NCBI GenBank assembly: GCA_003991915.1
Contig: RQTK01000150.1
Coordinates: 194,722 to 258,721, forward strand
Length of the DNA: 64,000 nucleotides
Direction of reading: 5' to 3'
Source: Elysia chlorotica
Taxonomy: Eukaryota > Mollusca > Gastropoda > Plakobranchidae
A program made the position numbers and the translations under genes. The notes under the pieces were generated by a model. The model searched no databases, was not told the origin of the DNA, and worked only from the letters and a program-made list of their open reading frames with translations. Positions 1-27,091 of the stretch are shown here, one piece after another (the stretch's first letter is position 1; each line of letters starts with the position of its first letter).

Positions 1-16
1 GCCAGATCCCCGAGTT

Positions 17-66
17 GGCCTGAATTGTGGTGCATAGCAGAAGAAGAAGAAGAAGAAGAAGAAGAG
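17..66. repeat. (AAG)n microsatellite near window start
   Basis: A GAAGAAGAAG run at 41-65 within sequence I cannot assign; positions 67-540 hold no recognisable exon and are presumably a WDR3 intron. Confidence 0.6.
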
Positions 67-546
67 TGAGTAAGAGTTGGCAATTGACGGACAGGGAATA
101 GCTAGAGTAGAACTGTCTCTTCAAATGTTAAACAATCTAGAGGTTGGTCAATGCACATCGCACCTGTCACAAGTGGAATGAAATTAGCATACATGTAAAG
201 CTAGATACACTAGATTTAAGATGGATTACTTTGATAGCGAGAGCCTTTTTAGTTTTGCTGAGAGAAAAGAGAGAGAGAGCATCTTACGACCAAAAAAAAT
301 CAATGAGAAAACAAATTCTTATTTGCATAATTGCAAATGCATTTCCAAACAGGCATGCAAAGTTTTAAGGTTCAAATGTTAAAAATAGCCTAGTTATGAA
401 ATTTTTGTGGAACCTTTTTTAACAAACAAAATTTTTAAATTATTGATGAAACTGGTAACAGAAAACTTTGTTAATCAGTGAGTTCACGCAATAACAATAA
501 TTAAACCAGAGAACTAATCTCCCTAAAACAATTAAAATATCCTTAC

Positions 547-17032
<16,486 letters not shown>

Positions 17033-17059
17033 TCTCTGAGGCTTTCACTGAACATTAAC

Positions 17060-17500
17060 AAAAACATCATAAGATTCAAATGTAACATTTATACAATTCA
17101 CAAATGTATATGATTAAAAAAAGCATAAGTTGTTTAGATATTTTTTTGTTACCACCAATTATAGAAAGTAGGTTATATCACACACACAGCTGTGTATTTA
17201 CATCTCTTCTACCGAAGGTGAAATCATTTTAATGTCTGGTAATCAAACTTTGAACACAACACTTTAAAGGCCTGCAAGAAACAGTTTTAAATTTTGGTCT
17301 TTGAATAAGGTCTCGGTGACTGATGTAATAAAGGGTATTCAAACCTGTGAGTGCTTCTTGGCAAAATTGTCTGAAAATGTTTAAGACCTCTGTGGTCGTG
17401 ACCGATCCACGAGGGGGGCGGGGAAGAAGAAGAATAAGGCCTTCAATGAATATTTTGAGTTAGATTAGTACGAAAATACCAGGCTATTTTTTGTCTAAAG
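17060..17500. other. Region upstream of WDR3 coding start
   Basis: Expected to hold the WDR3 promoter and 5'UTR exon. I see an acceptor at 17050-17048 but no convincing matching donor, TATA box or CpG cluster here. Confidence 0.3.
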
Positions 17501-17504
17501 AATA

Positions 17505-17835
17505 ACGAATTGATGAACCACGTTTACATGTGATCCAGAACTGACAAGACATTGAGTCAATGGTTTAGGGTCTATGCTATAAAGTATGACTAAGTTAGAA
17601 TCTGTTAGATGATCTTCCGTACAATAACGAATTGATGAACCACATTTACATGTGATCAAGAACTGACATGAAAGTATGACTAAGTTAGAATCTGTTAGAT
17701 GATCTTCTACAATAACGAATTGATGAACCACATTTACATGTGATCAAGAACTGACAAGACATTGAGTCAATGGTTTAGGATCTATGCTATAAAGTATGAC
17801 TAAGTTAGAATCTGCTAAATGATCTTCCGTACGAT
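17505..17835. repeat. Three-copy direct repeat, about 120 bp
   Basis: AATAACGAATTGATGAACCA starts at 17503, 17622 and 17711, followed by ACATGTGATC(C/A)AGAACTGAC and AAGTATGACTAAGTTAGAAT. The middle copy lacks an internal 35-bp piece. Confidence 0.88.
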
Positions 17836-18270
17836 AAGAACCTTTGCTACGAGTACGGATCCTTGCGTATATCGTACGCGACCGTATGAGAGAGAGAGAA
17901 AGGTTTCTATTTATGCGGCACGCCCGACCTGAAGAAGGCCACAGCACCTGCGTACCCCCCCCCCCCTTCCCTCCCCCAAACATTTCCTTTAGAATACTGG
18001 AAGTGGATTATAAATACAGCCTTTGTCTATATAGATACTGTAGTATGAATTACGCAACTGCATAGCATTTTAATCTTTAAAAAAAAAATTAAATTAGGTT
18101 TACTACGATGCTGAATTGCTGATTATTGAATTCTTCTAGCAACAATTACGATGTATGCTATCCATGAGGGAGAATTGTATAGCACCAGGTTGACTTAGGT
18201 GGGGTTTTTTTTGTTTTTTTTTACTGTTATTGCTTAAAGTTCACGTTTCAACGTCGGCACTCTAAATCGT

Positions 18271-18538
18271 TGGAACAAAAATACATACATATTTATAACA
18301 TAAAAGCGTGTAAAGCAAATTTTTCAACAAAAACACTGTTATAAGCTTAGCGTGTACATAGTAAAACGTATTGCTACACGGTAGCGCTATTGATCTCTAC
18401 ATGAAATTAGAGTGCGTATAGACACAGCCGTCTGTGTGCCCGTGTTCCCAATCCCAGATTAATATGAGTAGGCTATGTTATCAAGCCCAATTGGAACAAA
18501 ATTTCGTGTATTGTGTCCATTCCCTCAAAATAAAAATT
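18271..18538. repeat. Long inverted repeat, left arm
   Basis: From GTTGGAACAAAAATACATAC to CCCTCAAAATAAAAATT. The reverse complement, with small differences (for example ACGTGTAG insertions and CGGTAGTG versus CAGCCGTC), is at 20733-20999. The arms of about 268 bp flank 2.2 kb with no recognisable transposase. Confidence 0.88.
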
Positions 18539-20732
18539 GTTGTGTTCAGGCGCCGAGAGCATTAGAAATAGCAGCAGAAGTAGTAAGACAGAGAGAAGGT
18601 CTAGATCTTTGCTCTATCAGCAGTCAAGGCAATCCCGTATCCCAAGTAGATTTTATCCACTCAAGATGAAAGATACTCCAAGACTGACTAAATCTACAGC
18701 CCCTAAAACAGCTCACACCACACATCTCTAGGCTAAGGCGTCTAGGCAAGCCTAGCACAACTCACTAACATCACACTTCTCTAGGCTCAGGCATCTAGGC
18801 AACCCCAACATAACCCACAACATACTCATGACACACTTTCACCACAAAATCAAATCTAGGTCATTACAACCTGTACCGGTAGGAGATGAAAGCTGACAGA
18901 TAAATTTTTGACTGATCGTGGCATTCGGACCGACTTGCGATCTGTACACCAGCGTTCTACTCCTGACTTAGAGCTCTTGGTCTTCGTTTTGTAATCGCAA
19001 AGGGTTGTGTGAGAAACTAAATAAAAAAAGAGTGTAATCATTGTGTATCCAGAACTAAAATGGTATACATTTGTACTACTACTAGATTTAAGAAAAGATA
19101 TTACTTTAGATTCTGAAAATAATGAATCAGTTTTACTGTTTCAATTGTACTAGGTGAGTGATTCAATTTTACTAGAGATACTATGTACTATTTTAACATG
19201 GAAAGTTTCCAAATAAAATAGAGGAAGTAAAAAAAACCCAACAACAACAGAACCTTGCGTAGCATATTGTATCTTCAATTGGAAAAGCCTTTATGGAATA
19301 TTGTAGGCCCTACAGGATGTTAATTTAGAGTTACGGTAGTTTACATTCGAAATTTAGCTCTTAGTCTTAGTCATTTAGTGACTTCTGTGATTGATTGATT
19401 TTTTCAATCTAGATTCTAGTGTTACCCTCCTGGTTGACTGATAACTCAGACTAAGACTGGGAGAAAGGGAAGGAAAAGGAGACATCAACTCATTTCCGTC
19501 CGCGACACAAAATCTCGAGGACTGTGAGAAGTGGGTGCGACTGCGAGAACTCGCGTACAAATAGAATCGTGTATTTGCGTACGGTCACGTATGAGCAGCC
19601 ACTTGTACAAAATTTATCATTCTATTGACTTTATAACTTTTCGAAATTGATTATTAAACTATAGGCCTATAAACACCTCACCCCGGGTTGTGATTATTAC
19701 TGTGAGGATGTACGTTCAATGGCTTGTTTACTTCTTAACACTCAGAAAAGCCGATAAATTTGCCAAATTGTGGTTGTTTGGGTCCACTGGAACCCCTAGA
19801 GCTGTAATAATATTAATTATAACTGGCGGGTTTCTAGACTCTAGATCTAGATTCGTATTACAGTCATATAAGAATAAAATGAAAACATAAACATCGCTAG
19901 ACCTAATCTAGATCTAGATCTAGATTCTAGATTCTAGATTCTAGATCTAGATTTAGCGCACATAGCTTGATGCCGCATGCGTTCCACTCTTCGTAAATTT
20001 CTGACATAATTGCCGGATTTTTAAAAAAAATGGTTTTTGATTGGCAAAGACCATATAATCTACCAAATATAGATGTATATTAGATCTCATACATGTATGA
20101 ATTAAACTCGTGCAGTACTGTAAATTGAATCGGCTAACAGAAGTTCATTATTTTTGTTCCAGAGCTGTCTGCAATTTCATGTACTTTTGCTTTCGACAAC
20201 ATGCTTCTCGTAATTTCCGGGTACTAGCAGTTTAAAATTAGGAAGCTGTTAGGACCTAGGCACAGATGTCTATTAATAGCATCTGTGGGTCTAGGATTTT
20301 TCATGATTCTACTTCTAGTGTAATTGATACAAAATTAATATGGGATCATTTTAATGTTTTTAGGCAGGTTTTCGTGTGTGTCTGTGCGTGTGTTTTTAAC
20401 AATATGGATTATATCTAGATTATAGAATTAGCTTACGAACCTAGGTTTATTCTAGATTTCCATGTATATTTTCAGGTCCCTGCAAACACACAATCAAAAG
20501 CCATCAAAACGGATGTTTCTAGTTCTCCAAGATAAGAAAAACTTCAAAGCATATTTACTGACTTAAATTATATTTTAAACGTAGATCTAGATGTCATGAT
20601 TGTGGTTGGTGGGCCTGATCACATTCGGTCTGCGGACAGTAGTCTGAGATCGGACACCAAACAGCATTTCCCAAAAAGCGTTACGTAAAAGTTGGAAGAT
20701 TGTTTGAAATGTATAGACCTAGATTTGAATTT
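18539..20732. other. Interior between inverted repeat arms, no gene seen
   Basis: AT-rich, with several CTAGATCTAGATTCTAGA runs (about 19900-19950). No transposase, tRNA or exon was recognised. Short open frames here look like chance. Confidence 0.4.
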
Positions 20733-20999
20733 TTATTTTGAAGGAATGGACACAATACACGAAATTTTGTTTAAATTGGGCATGATAACATACAGCCTCC
20801 TCATATTGATCTGGGATTGGGAACACGGGCACACGGACGGTAGTGTCTATACGCACTCTAATTTCATGTAGAGATCAATAGCGCTACAACGTGTAGCAAT
20901 ACGCTTTACTATGTACACGCTAAGCTTATAACAGTGTTTTTGTTGAAAAATTTGCTTTACGCGCTTTTAGGTTATAAATATGTATTTTTGTTCCAACAA
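20733..20999. repeat. Long inverted repeat, right arm
   Basis: Reverse complement of 18271-18538 with scattered mismatches. Its outer half is itself part of the tandem duplication at 20875-21262, so the right side is more rearranged than the left. Confidence 0.88.
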
Positions 21000-21262
21000 A
21001 ACTATTATTTTTTGAGCCGCCGAAGATATCGAAACACTCTAAGATTAACTTATTCGATGTGTAATTATAACAATAGCGCTACCGTGTAGCAATACGCTTT
21101 ACTATGTACACGCTAAGCTTATAACAGTGTTTTTGTTGAAATTTTTGTTTTACACGATTTTATTTTATAAATATGTATTTTTGTTCCAACAAAACTATTA
21201 TTTTTTGAGCCGCCGAAGATATCGAAACACTCTAAGATTAACTTATTCGATGTGTAATTATA
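20875..21262. repeat. 195-bp tandem duplication
   Basis: CAATAGCGCTAC...GTGTAGC through GAGCCGCCGAAGATATCGAA and ATTCGATGTGTAATTATA occurs twice in a row (20875-21070 and 21071-21262), with a few substitutions such as GAAAAATTTGC versus GAAATTTTTGT. Confidence 0.93.
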
Positions 21263-21506
21263 TACAATGTGAACAACAATATTGCAATTTGCACTATTTC
21301 TGTGCATAGTATAGAAATGCGATACTGTTGTGTTATTTTACAAAGTGCATATAGCAAAAGATCCAGATATGCCGAGGCCTAGGAGAAAGTTTCCCGAAAA
21401 AGATATACATAGAACGTATGTATAGACCCTATATATAAAAAAAAAATGTAGTGCTCATTGTGGGCCCCCCGCCTCGATTTTTGTCCATCTCTACAGACTT
21501 CCTCAA

Positions 21507-21866
21507 TCACTTTAAAATTACAAAAGGTTTTTTCTTTAATGAACCGCTATACATCAAATTAGGGACATGTTGACCACCACTTTTTAAAAAGCCATGTTTT
21601 ATTAGACCTTTGATATTATTTTTAAAACAATTCGATGTACCCCTCCCGCAAAGGCAAATCTGCATTTTTAGGTAAATCTCTTTTCCCTTCCTCTTTGTAA
21701 GCGCGTTTACTTTGGGGAAAAACTGTGCCCACTTTTGCACTTGAGAGCGGTAATTCTGAAAAGTTGATAACCGCAGACTTACCCTGTCACTTAAAAACAA
21801 AGACAACTGACTCGGGAATAATCTAGAATCTAGATCTGAATTATTTGACTTAGAAGCACGACGCAA
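21507..21866 (-). other. Open frame of 119 codons, unknown, probably repeat-derived
   Basis: Includes QICLCGRGTSNCFKNNIKGL and KSGGQHVPNLMYSGS. Its 5' end lies in the 675-bp direct repeat, so part of this frame exists twice in the window. I recognise no domain. A degraded mobile-element fragment is the likeliest reading. Confidence 0.3.
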
Positions 21867-22436
21867 TGGTATCTTGAGCGAAATTTAATTGTGGAAGATC
21901 TATTAAGTGAGAAAAATAGACGCCGTTTAAGATGATCCAGATACTTAACAGCAACACTCAATCCAAATCCAATCCCCTCAACCACACAATCACAAACATC
22001 ACTTGATTAACCATCCACATCTAGGCTTACTGATACTGGTCGAAATCTAGATATAGATCTACGACAAAGTGAAAACAGATATAAATCTAGATCTTCACAA
22101 TGTAGACCCAGCTTCAGATCTGCTACACCACCACAACAAACAAGATAGACCCACGTGGATTAGATCTAGATCTACATCAGCACTAACGCCTCCACCTGAC
22201 ATCAGCCATGCAGCTTCTACAGTTACACTGCCAACTGCCCCAAACAATTACAATACAGCACTTGGTCAACCATCCGCATTTAGGCCTACTGATACTGATC
22301 GAAATCTAGATCTAGATCTACGAGAAAGAGAAAACAGACATAGATCTAGATCTCCACAACGTAGGCCTAGATCCAGCTTTAGATCTGATACACCACCACA
22401 AGAAGCAGACAGACCCACACGGATTAGATCTACATC
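21760..22436. repeat. 675-bp direct repeat, copy 1
   Basis: From CTGAAAAGTTGATAACCGCA to ACGGATTAGATCTACAT; copy 2 is at 23069-23742. The differences are scattered substitutions and one 12-bp indel (CTGCCAACTGCC region). Rich in AGATCTAGATCT. The open frames in it (DLDLRERENRHRSRSPQRRP) follow from the hexamer composition. Confidence 0.93.
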
Positions 22437-22689
22437 ACCACTGGCATGGGTATTGATTTAAACTTTCAATCCCGCGAAATCGCGGACCTTCAACTAGTAA
22501 ATTTAAAAAAAATGTTCATTAAAATGAATTCGAATCGATAGATGTGTCAATTATTTCAAATTCTAAATACTTATTGCTGTTGGACAGACCGGAGAATCAA
22601 TTCGATAATCTCACGAATCGATTCTGGTCGGAGGAACCCAACTTTAGCAATATAAGAGGACCACGAAGTTTTGTTTCTTGTTGGTTCTA

Positions 22690-22870
<181 letters not shown>

Positions 22871-22947
22871 TATTACTCAGTGCAATAAATGTCTGTGAGT
22901 GTTCGCTCCTTTGCCTGGAGTGACGAACCACAAGGCTGCAGGGGGTG

Positions 22948-23066
22948 CCCGTAGTGCCTGTAGTGCCTGTAGTGCCTGTAGTGCCTGTAGTGCCTGTAGT
23001 GCCTGTAGTGCCTGTAGTGCCTGTAGTGCCTGTAGTGCCTGTAGTGCCTGTAGTGCCTGTAGTGCC
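22948..23066. repeat. 9-bp array (GTGCCTGTA)n, first block
   Basis: About 13 perfect copies of a 9-mer ending directly at the start of direct-repeat copy 2. Confidence 0.96.
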
Positions 23067-23068
23067 AT

Positions 23069-23742
23069 CTGAAAAGTTGATCACCGCAGACTTACCGTGT
23101 CACTTAAAAACAAAGACAACTGACTCGGGAATAATCTAGAATCTAGATCTGAATTATTTGACTTAGAAGCACGACGCAATGGTATCTTGAGCGAAATTTA
23201 ATTGTGGAAGATCTATTGAGTGAGAAAAATAGACGCCGTTTAAGACGATCCAGATACTTAACAGCAACACTCAATCCAAATCCAATCCCCTCAACCACAT
23301 AATCACAAACATCACTTGATTAACCATCCACATCTAGGCTTACTGATACTGGTCGAAATCTAGATCTAGATCTACGACAAAGTGAAAACAGATATAAATC
23401 TAGATCTTCACAATGTAGACCCAGCTTCAGGTCTGCTACACCACCACAATAAACAAGATAGACCCACGTGGATTAGATCTATATCTACATCAGCACTAAC
23501 GTCTCCACCTGACATCAGCCAGACAGCTTCTACAGTTACTGCCCCAAACAATTATAATACAGCACTTGGTCAACCACCCGCATCTAGGCCTACTGATACT
23601 GATCGAAATCTAGATCTAGATCTACGAGAAAGAGAAAACAGACATAGATCTAGATCTCCACAACGTAGGCCTAGATCCAGCTTTAGATCTGATACACCAC
23701 CACAAGAAGCAGACAGAACCACACGGATTAGATCTACATATT
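23069..23742. repeat. 675-bp direct repeat, copy 2
   Basis: Second copy of 21760-22436, preceded immediately by one 9-bp array and followed 55 bp later by another of the same unit. Confidence 0.93.
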
Positions 23743-23799
23743 TGATACAGTCTACTAATTTGATACAGATTTATCACAAGTCACTTAATTTGATACAGT

Positions 23800-23881
23800 T
23801 GTGCCTGTAGTGCCTGTAGTGCCTGTAGTGCCTGTAGTGCCTGTAGTGCCTGTAGTGCCTGTAGTGCCTGTAGTGCCTGTA
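23800..23881. repeat. 9-bp array (GTGCCTGTA)n, second block
   Basis: About nine copies of the same 9-mer as 22948-23066; followed by a G-rich stretch (GGTGCCGGGTAGGTGCCGGG near 23935). Confidence 0.95.
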
Positions 23882-24394
23882 GCTGTGCTCAGGTGGAACA
23901 CAACATTGCAAGGTGTTGGCCAGGTGCCCGCTGGGTGCCGGGTAGGTGCCGGGGGGCGGAGCTTCACTTCCACACAGGTTTAAAATTGTTAATAAAGGCA
24001 GTAATGTTGCTGATATTTATTACTGGTTCTTAAAAAGAAATGTCAATTAAGTGTTTGGCTGTGGTTGTCCAGTTGAACAGCAGTGTTGGACGTACAGTTG
24101 TGTTTGAATGTCAACCTTGGCTCCTACGACATGGGTTGCTCTTTCGAAACTCCAAGGAGAGGGTGCGACTACTTTGGCCTGCGTTGGGGACATTTACTTC
24201 ACATTTATAATCGTTGTCTGACTCAAACACTCGCAATGTCACAACCCTTCGTTTGAGTCACAGTTCTGGTTTCATTGAAAAGACGAAGAATTCTGTTCCA
24301 CAGCAACTATACCCCTCTGTTATGTTTGGGAAGATGTAGTGCACTAGGACTTGCATTTGGATTTCTTTAAGACAACCGGGAAAAAATGATATCA

Positions 24395-24799
24395 CTAGGG
24401 GTTTGAATAGCTGGTTGTCGATACCCCAGAATATGGAGTCAGCAGAAGCACAAACATCTCGCCGGGAGTGTGTAAGGAGCATCCATTTGCATTCAAAAGG
24501 CGCCCAAGCTGTGCAATATGGTCGCGAGTTTTGGGGAAACTTTTATAAACTGATGGAGCAGGCATAGGGTAGGTATTTTTCTCATGCGCATCGAACTTGT
24601 TAGAATGGATTGGGGATAATACCAATCGTCGAGGCGCTCTAAGCTTGTTGTCATAGAAACGGAGTGCTTGTTTTGTCTCTAACGTGTATATTTTTGGTTT
24701 TTTTTTATCTGCTCCCAAGTTTTTGTAAATCTGCTGTCGATACTGCTGCCTTAATTTTGTTAAATCAAAAACATGTCCATGGGGAAACAAAACAAACAA
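24395..24799 (-). CDS. Hypothetical open frame, 134 codons
   Basis: Reads MFVLFPHGHVFDLTKLRQQY, then a basic segment (GADKKKPKIYTLETKQALRF), then DNKLRAPRRLVLSP and PAPSVYKSFPKTRDHIAQLG. The composition is protein-like, with charged and aromatic residues well mixed and no low complexity, unlike most open frames around it. No domain, signal peptide or membrane segment is evident, and I recognise no family. It may be a single exon of a lineage-specific gene or a domesticated or decayed element. There is no partner exon in sight. Confidence 0.35.
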   Translation of the reverse strand: MFVLFPHGHVFDLTKLRQQYRQQIYKNLGADKKKPKIYTLETKQALRFYDNKLRAPRRLVLSPIHSNKFDAHEKNTYPMPAPSVYKSFPKTRDHIAQLGRLLNANGCSLHTPGEMFVLLLTPYSGVSTTSYSNP

Positions 24800-25329
24800 T
24801 ATTTTGCTAAATGGCGTGAAAGTTAATCAATGTTATGCAAGAGGTGGTCATCGTTTCGCTATTAAAAAGTGTTTCTCCAGATAAATCTAACACACGCTTC
24901 TCAATAACAAACTGTAATATAAGACTTTGGCAGCTCCAAACCTTTTAGGTATTACATGTCCCCGTATTTAAACACGTTCACAATGATTATTTTAGTTTAC
25001 CTACAGATTCGAAAGCTTGTGGCGAAAGCTACAGATCGAAGTGCTATATATTCACAAACTAGAACAGGACCTACAGGTTGTATAAAGCAGTTAGGGATAA
25101 CCACCCTTCTCTGGACTGGGCGCAGGAGCAAACTGTTAAAACTGCCATCGTCCCCTGAGCTGGGGAAGGGCTGGGTCTGTATGGCTAAGGGGGAAAACTG
25201 TTGGTTCTGGGCTCACCACAGGCAATCATTGGAATCACAACAAATCGATGTTTAGTTGAAATTAATACATAAATAAATGAATAAATAAAAAATGGAAATA
25301 AATTAGAGAGGGAGAATACAAACTCTAAA

Positions 25330-25408
25330 TGTATAATGTGAACGGCTGAGACAGGAGGCATAGTATCCCCGCCCTGTCTCGTGTGTGGCAGCACATAAAA
25401 TTGTCAGA
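25330..25408 (+). mobile_element. SINE body fragment
   Basis: CGCCCTGTCTCGTGTGTGGC AGCACATAAAATTGTCAGACG is the reverse complement of part of the SINE at 50060-50310. Only the body is present; no tRNA-like head. Confidence 0.75.
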
Positions 25409-25519
25409 CGTCGTTCTTGAAACCCGTCGCCGTATATGACCCTCCAGGAGAACCGAGGAGGCGTGAAGCCCGGAGATAGGGAGAGAACTCTCTCTCCAAA
25501 GTCTGAGGGAGGCGATATA

Positions 25520-26306
25520 GTGATTCCTCTCTCGATTGAAGACAGGACTGTGACAATTGTCGACAGCTGCAAATATTTAGGCTTGACAATAGATTCCAAA
25601 TTAAACTGGAATGTTCACATTGATCATTTATGTAAAAAGGTAAACCAAAGGCTGTATTTTTTAAGAAAACTCAATTCCTTTAATGTTAATAAGACTATAA
25701 TGACTTTATTCTACAATGCAACCATAGAAAGCATTATTTGTTTTGGCATCACTTGTTGGGGAGGTTCAGTTCTTTCAAAAGATAAGATAGAATAGATAGT
25801 TTGATCAAAAGAGCGGGTAAAATATATATGAAACTGGACCCACCACTTTTCACTGATCTTTATAAAAGGCCACTTTTGAAAAAATGTCTAGATGTAATCA
25901 AAGATATCGACCATCCACTAAACCAGGAGTTTATGTTTTCCACACGCAGCGGTCGCATGATTCAACCTAAAGCTAGAACCGACCGCTACAATAACTCATT
26001 TGTACCATCAGGCCCACAGCAAATGAGGAGCTCATCATGAAACAATTGTGTTAATGCGAGCTTGTAACTGTGTGTGTAAGAATAGTAAAATAGTGAATGG
26101 CGGTAAAAGAAAAAGTTCACGTCTATATGCTTACATTCTTTTTGGTTAAACGTAATATTTGTTTCTACAGTATGCACTAAAGAGCCATCACTCATATTAT
26201 GTAATGTAAAATGTTTATTTTTATTATCATTATTATGTGTAAAATACTTTTAACATGTCCAAATCGATTTTCCCACAAAGGGACAAATAAAAATTATCTT
26301 ATCTTA
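25520..26306 (+). mobile_element. LINE 3' fragment, CR1/L2-like reverse transcriptase C-terminus
   Basis: The translation has CKYLGLTIDSKLNWNVHIDH, VNQRLYFLRKLNSFNVNK and TLFYNATIESIICFGITCWG, the thumb/C-terminal part of a CR1/L2-type reverse transcriptase. A stop at about 25794 interrupts the frame, then LIKRAGKIYMKLDPPLFTDL and TRSGRMIQPKARTDRYNNSF continue it in a neighbouring frame. The 3' end GGACAAATAAAAATTATCTT ATCTTA is the tailed terminus typical of L2-like elements. The element is 5'-truncated, lacking endonuclease and the catalytic RT motifs. Confidence 0.88.
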
Positions 26307-26988
26307 ACTTTTAGCATTTTGATTTTTTTTTAAACATAAGTTTTACCCTCTTTTGACCCAATAAATCTGGACTTAAGCTAATAGAAGATATATTTCTAAA
26401 AGTTTAGTTGAGATTACAAGTCGAACCATTTGGGCCAGTTGGTGTTTTACCAGATTAACATTTAACTACATTATGTACTTAATGCGCACACAGAATACAT
26501 TTAACTACATTATGTAATACACAGACCTTTGTAAAAATTGAGAAAGTGATGGTGGGACATGAGTGGCAACCCTTGGGCAGTTGTTCAAGCCAGTGGAAGT
26601 CAGCTGCAAAATATCCTTCTGTAAAGACTGATGTAACCACTCGAAAAAGAGGGAAATCAATCTCTCTGTGCTTTAACACTTCTTTATAAAAAGAATTGAT
26701 ATTACACCCTTTTGGGTATATTACACATTACATGTACATGAATGTATGTTGACATATTTCCAGCATTCCCATCAATAAACCATGTGAAAATTACACACAC
26801 AGTATTTTCTCTATCAATTTTTTGAACAAATTGTTCAGAATACAACTTGATCGAGAGAAGAAAAAACAACCCAAAAACAGATTGAACACAGCCCAACTTT
26901 TGATATTAGAAGTGTACAAGTCTCTCCTTATTTTTCCTTTAAAAAATAATATCAATATTATTCCATCATTCTGAAAATGAACTCTTAC
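26307..26988. other. Downstream flank of the GDAP1-like gene
   Basis: Expected to hold the last GDAP1-like exon. One minus-strand stretch (about 26690-26520) reads FYKEVLKHREIDFPLFR, faintly like the YYERVLKRKTF segment of GDAP1, but there is no suitable acceptor and the rest does not match, so I do not call it. Confidence 0.25.
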
Positions 26989-27091
26989 CGTGGAAACTGC
27001 TTCAGGAAGTTCAGTCTGCCTAGCAACATGGTAAGAGTGATGTCTGGTGCTGTGAAATTTGGACCACAAAGCCAGTGTTCCACTATGTTCT
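26989..27091 (-). CDS. GDAP1: GDAP1-like exon, GST-C core
   Basis: 103 nt, ENIVEHWLCGPNFTAPDITL then LGRLNFLKQFP; acceptor ATCTCACAG, donor GTAAGA. The split GAG codon across the junction fits exon 28560-28772. Confidence 0.88.

Noticed and set aside
26479-26696. Last exon of the GDAP1-like gene
   Set aside because: FYKEVLKHREI is faintly similar to GDAP1, but there is no acceptor in phase and the following residues do not match.
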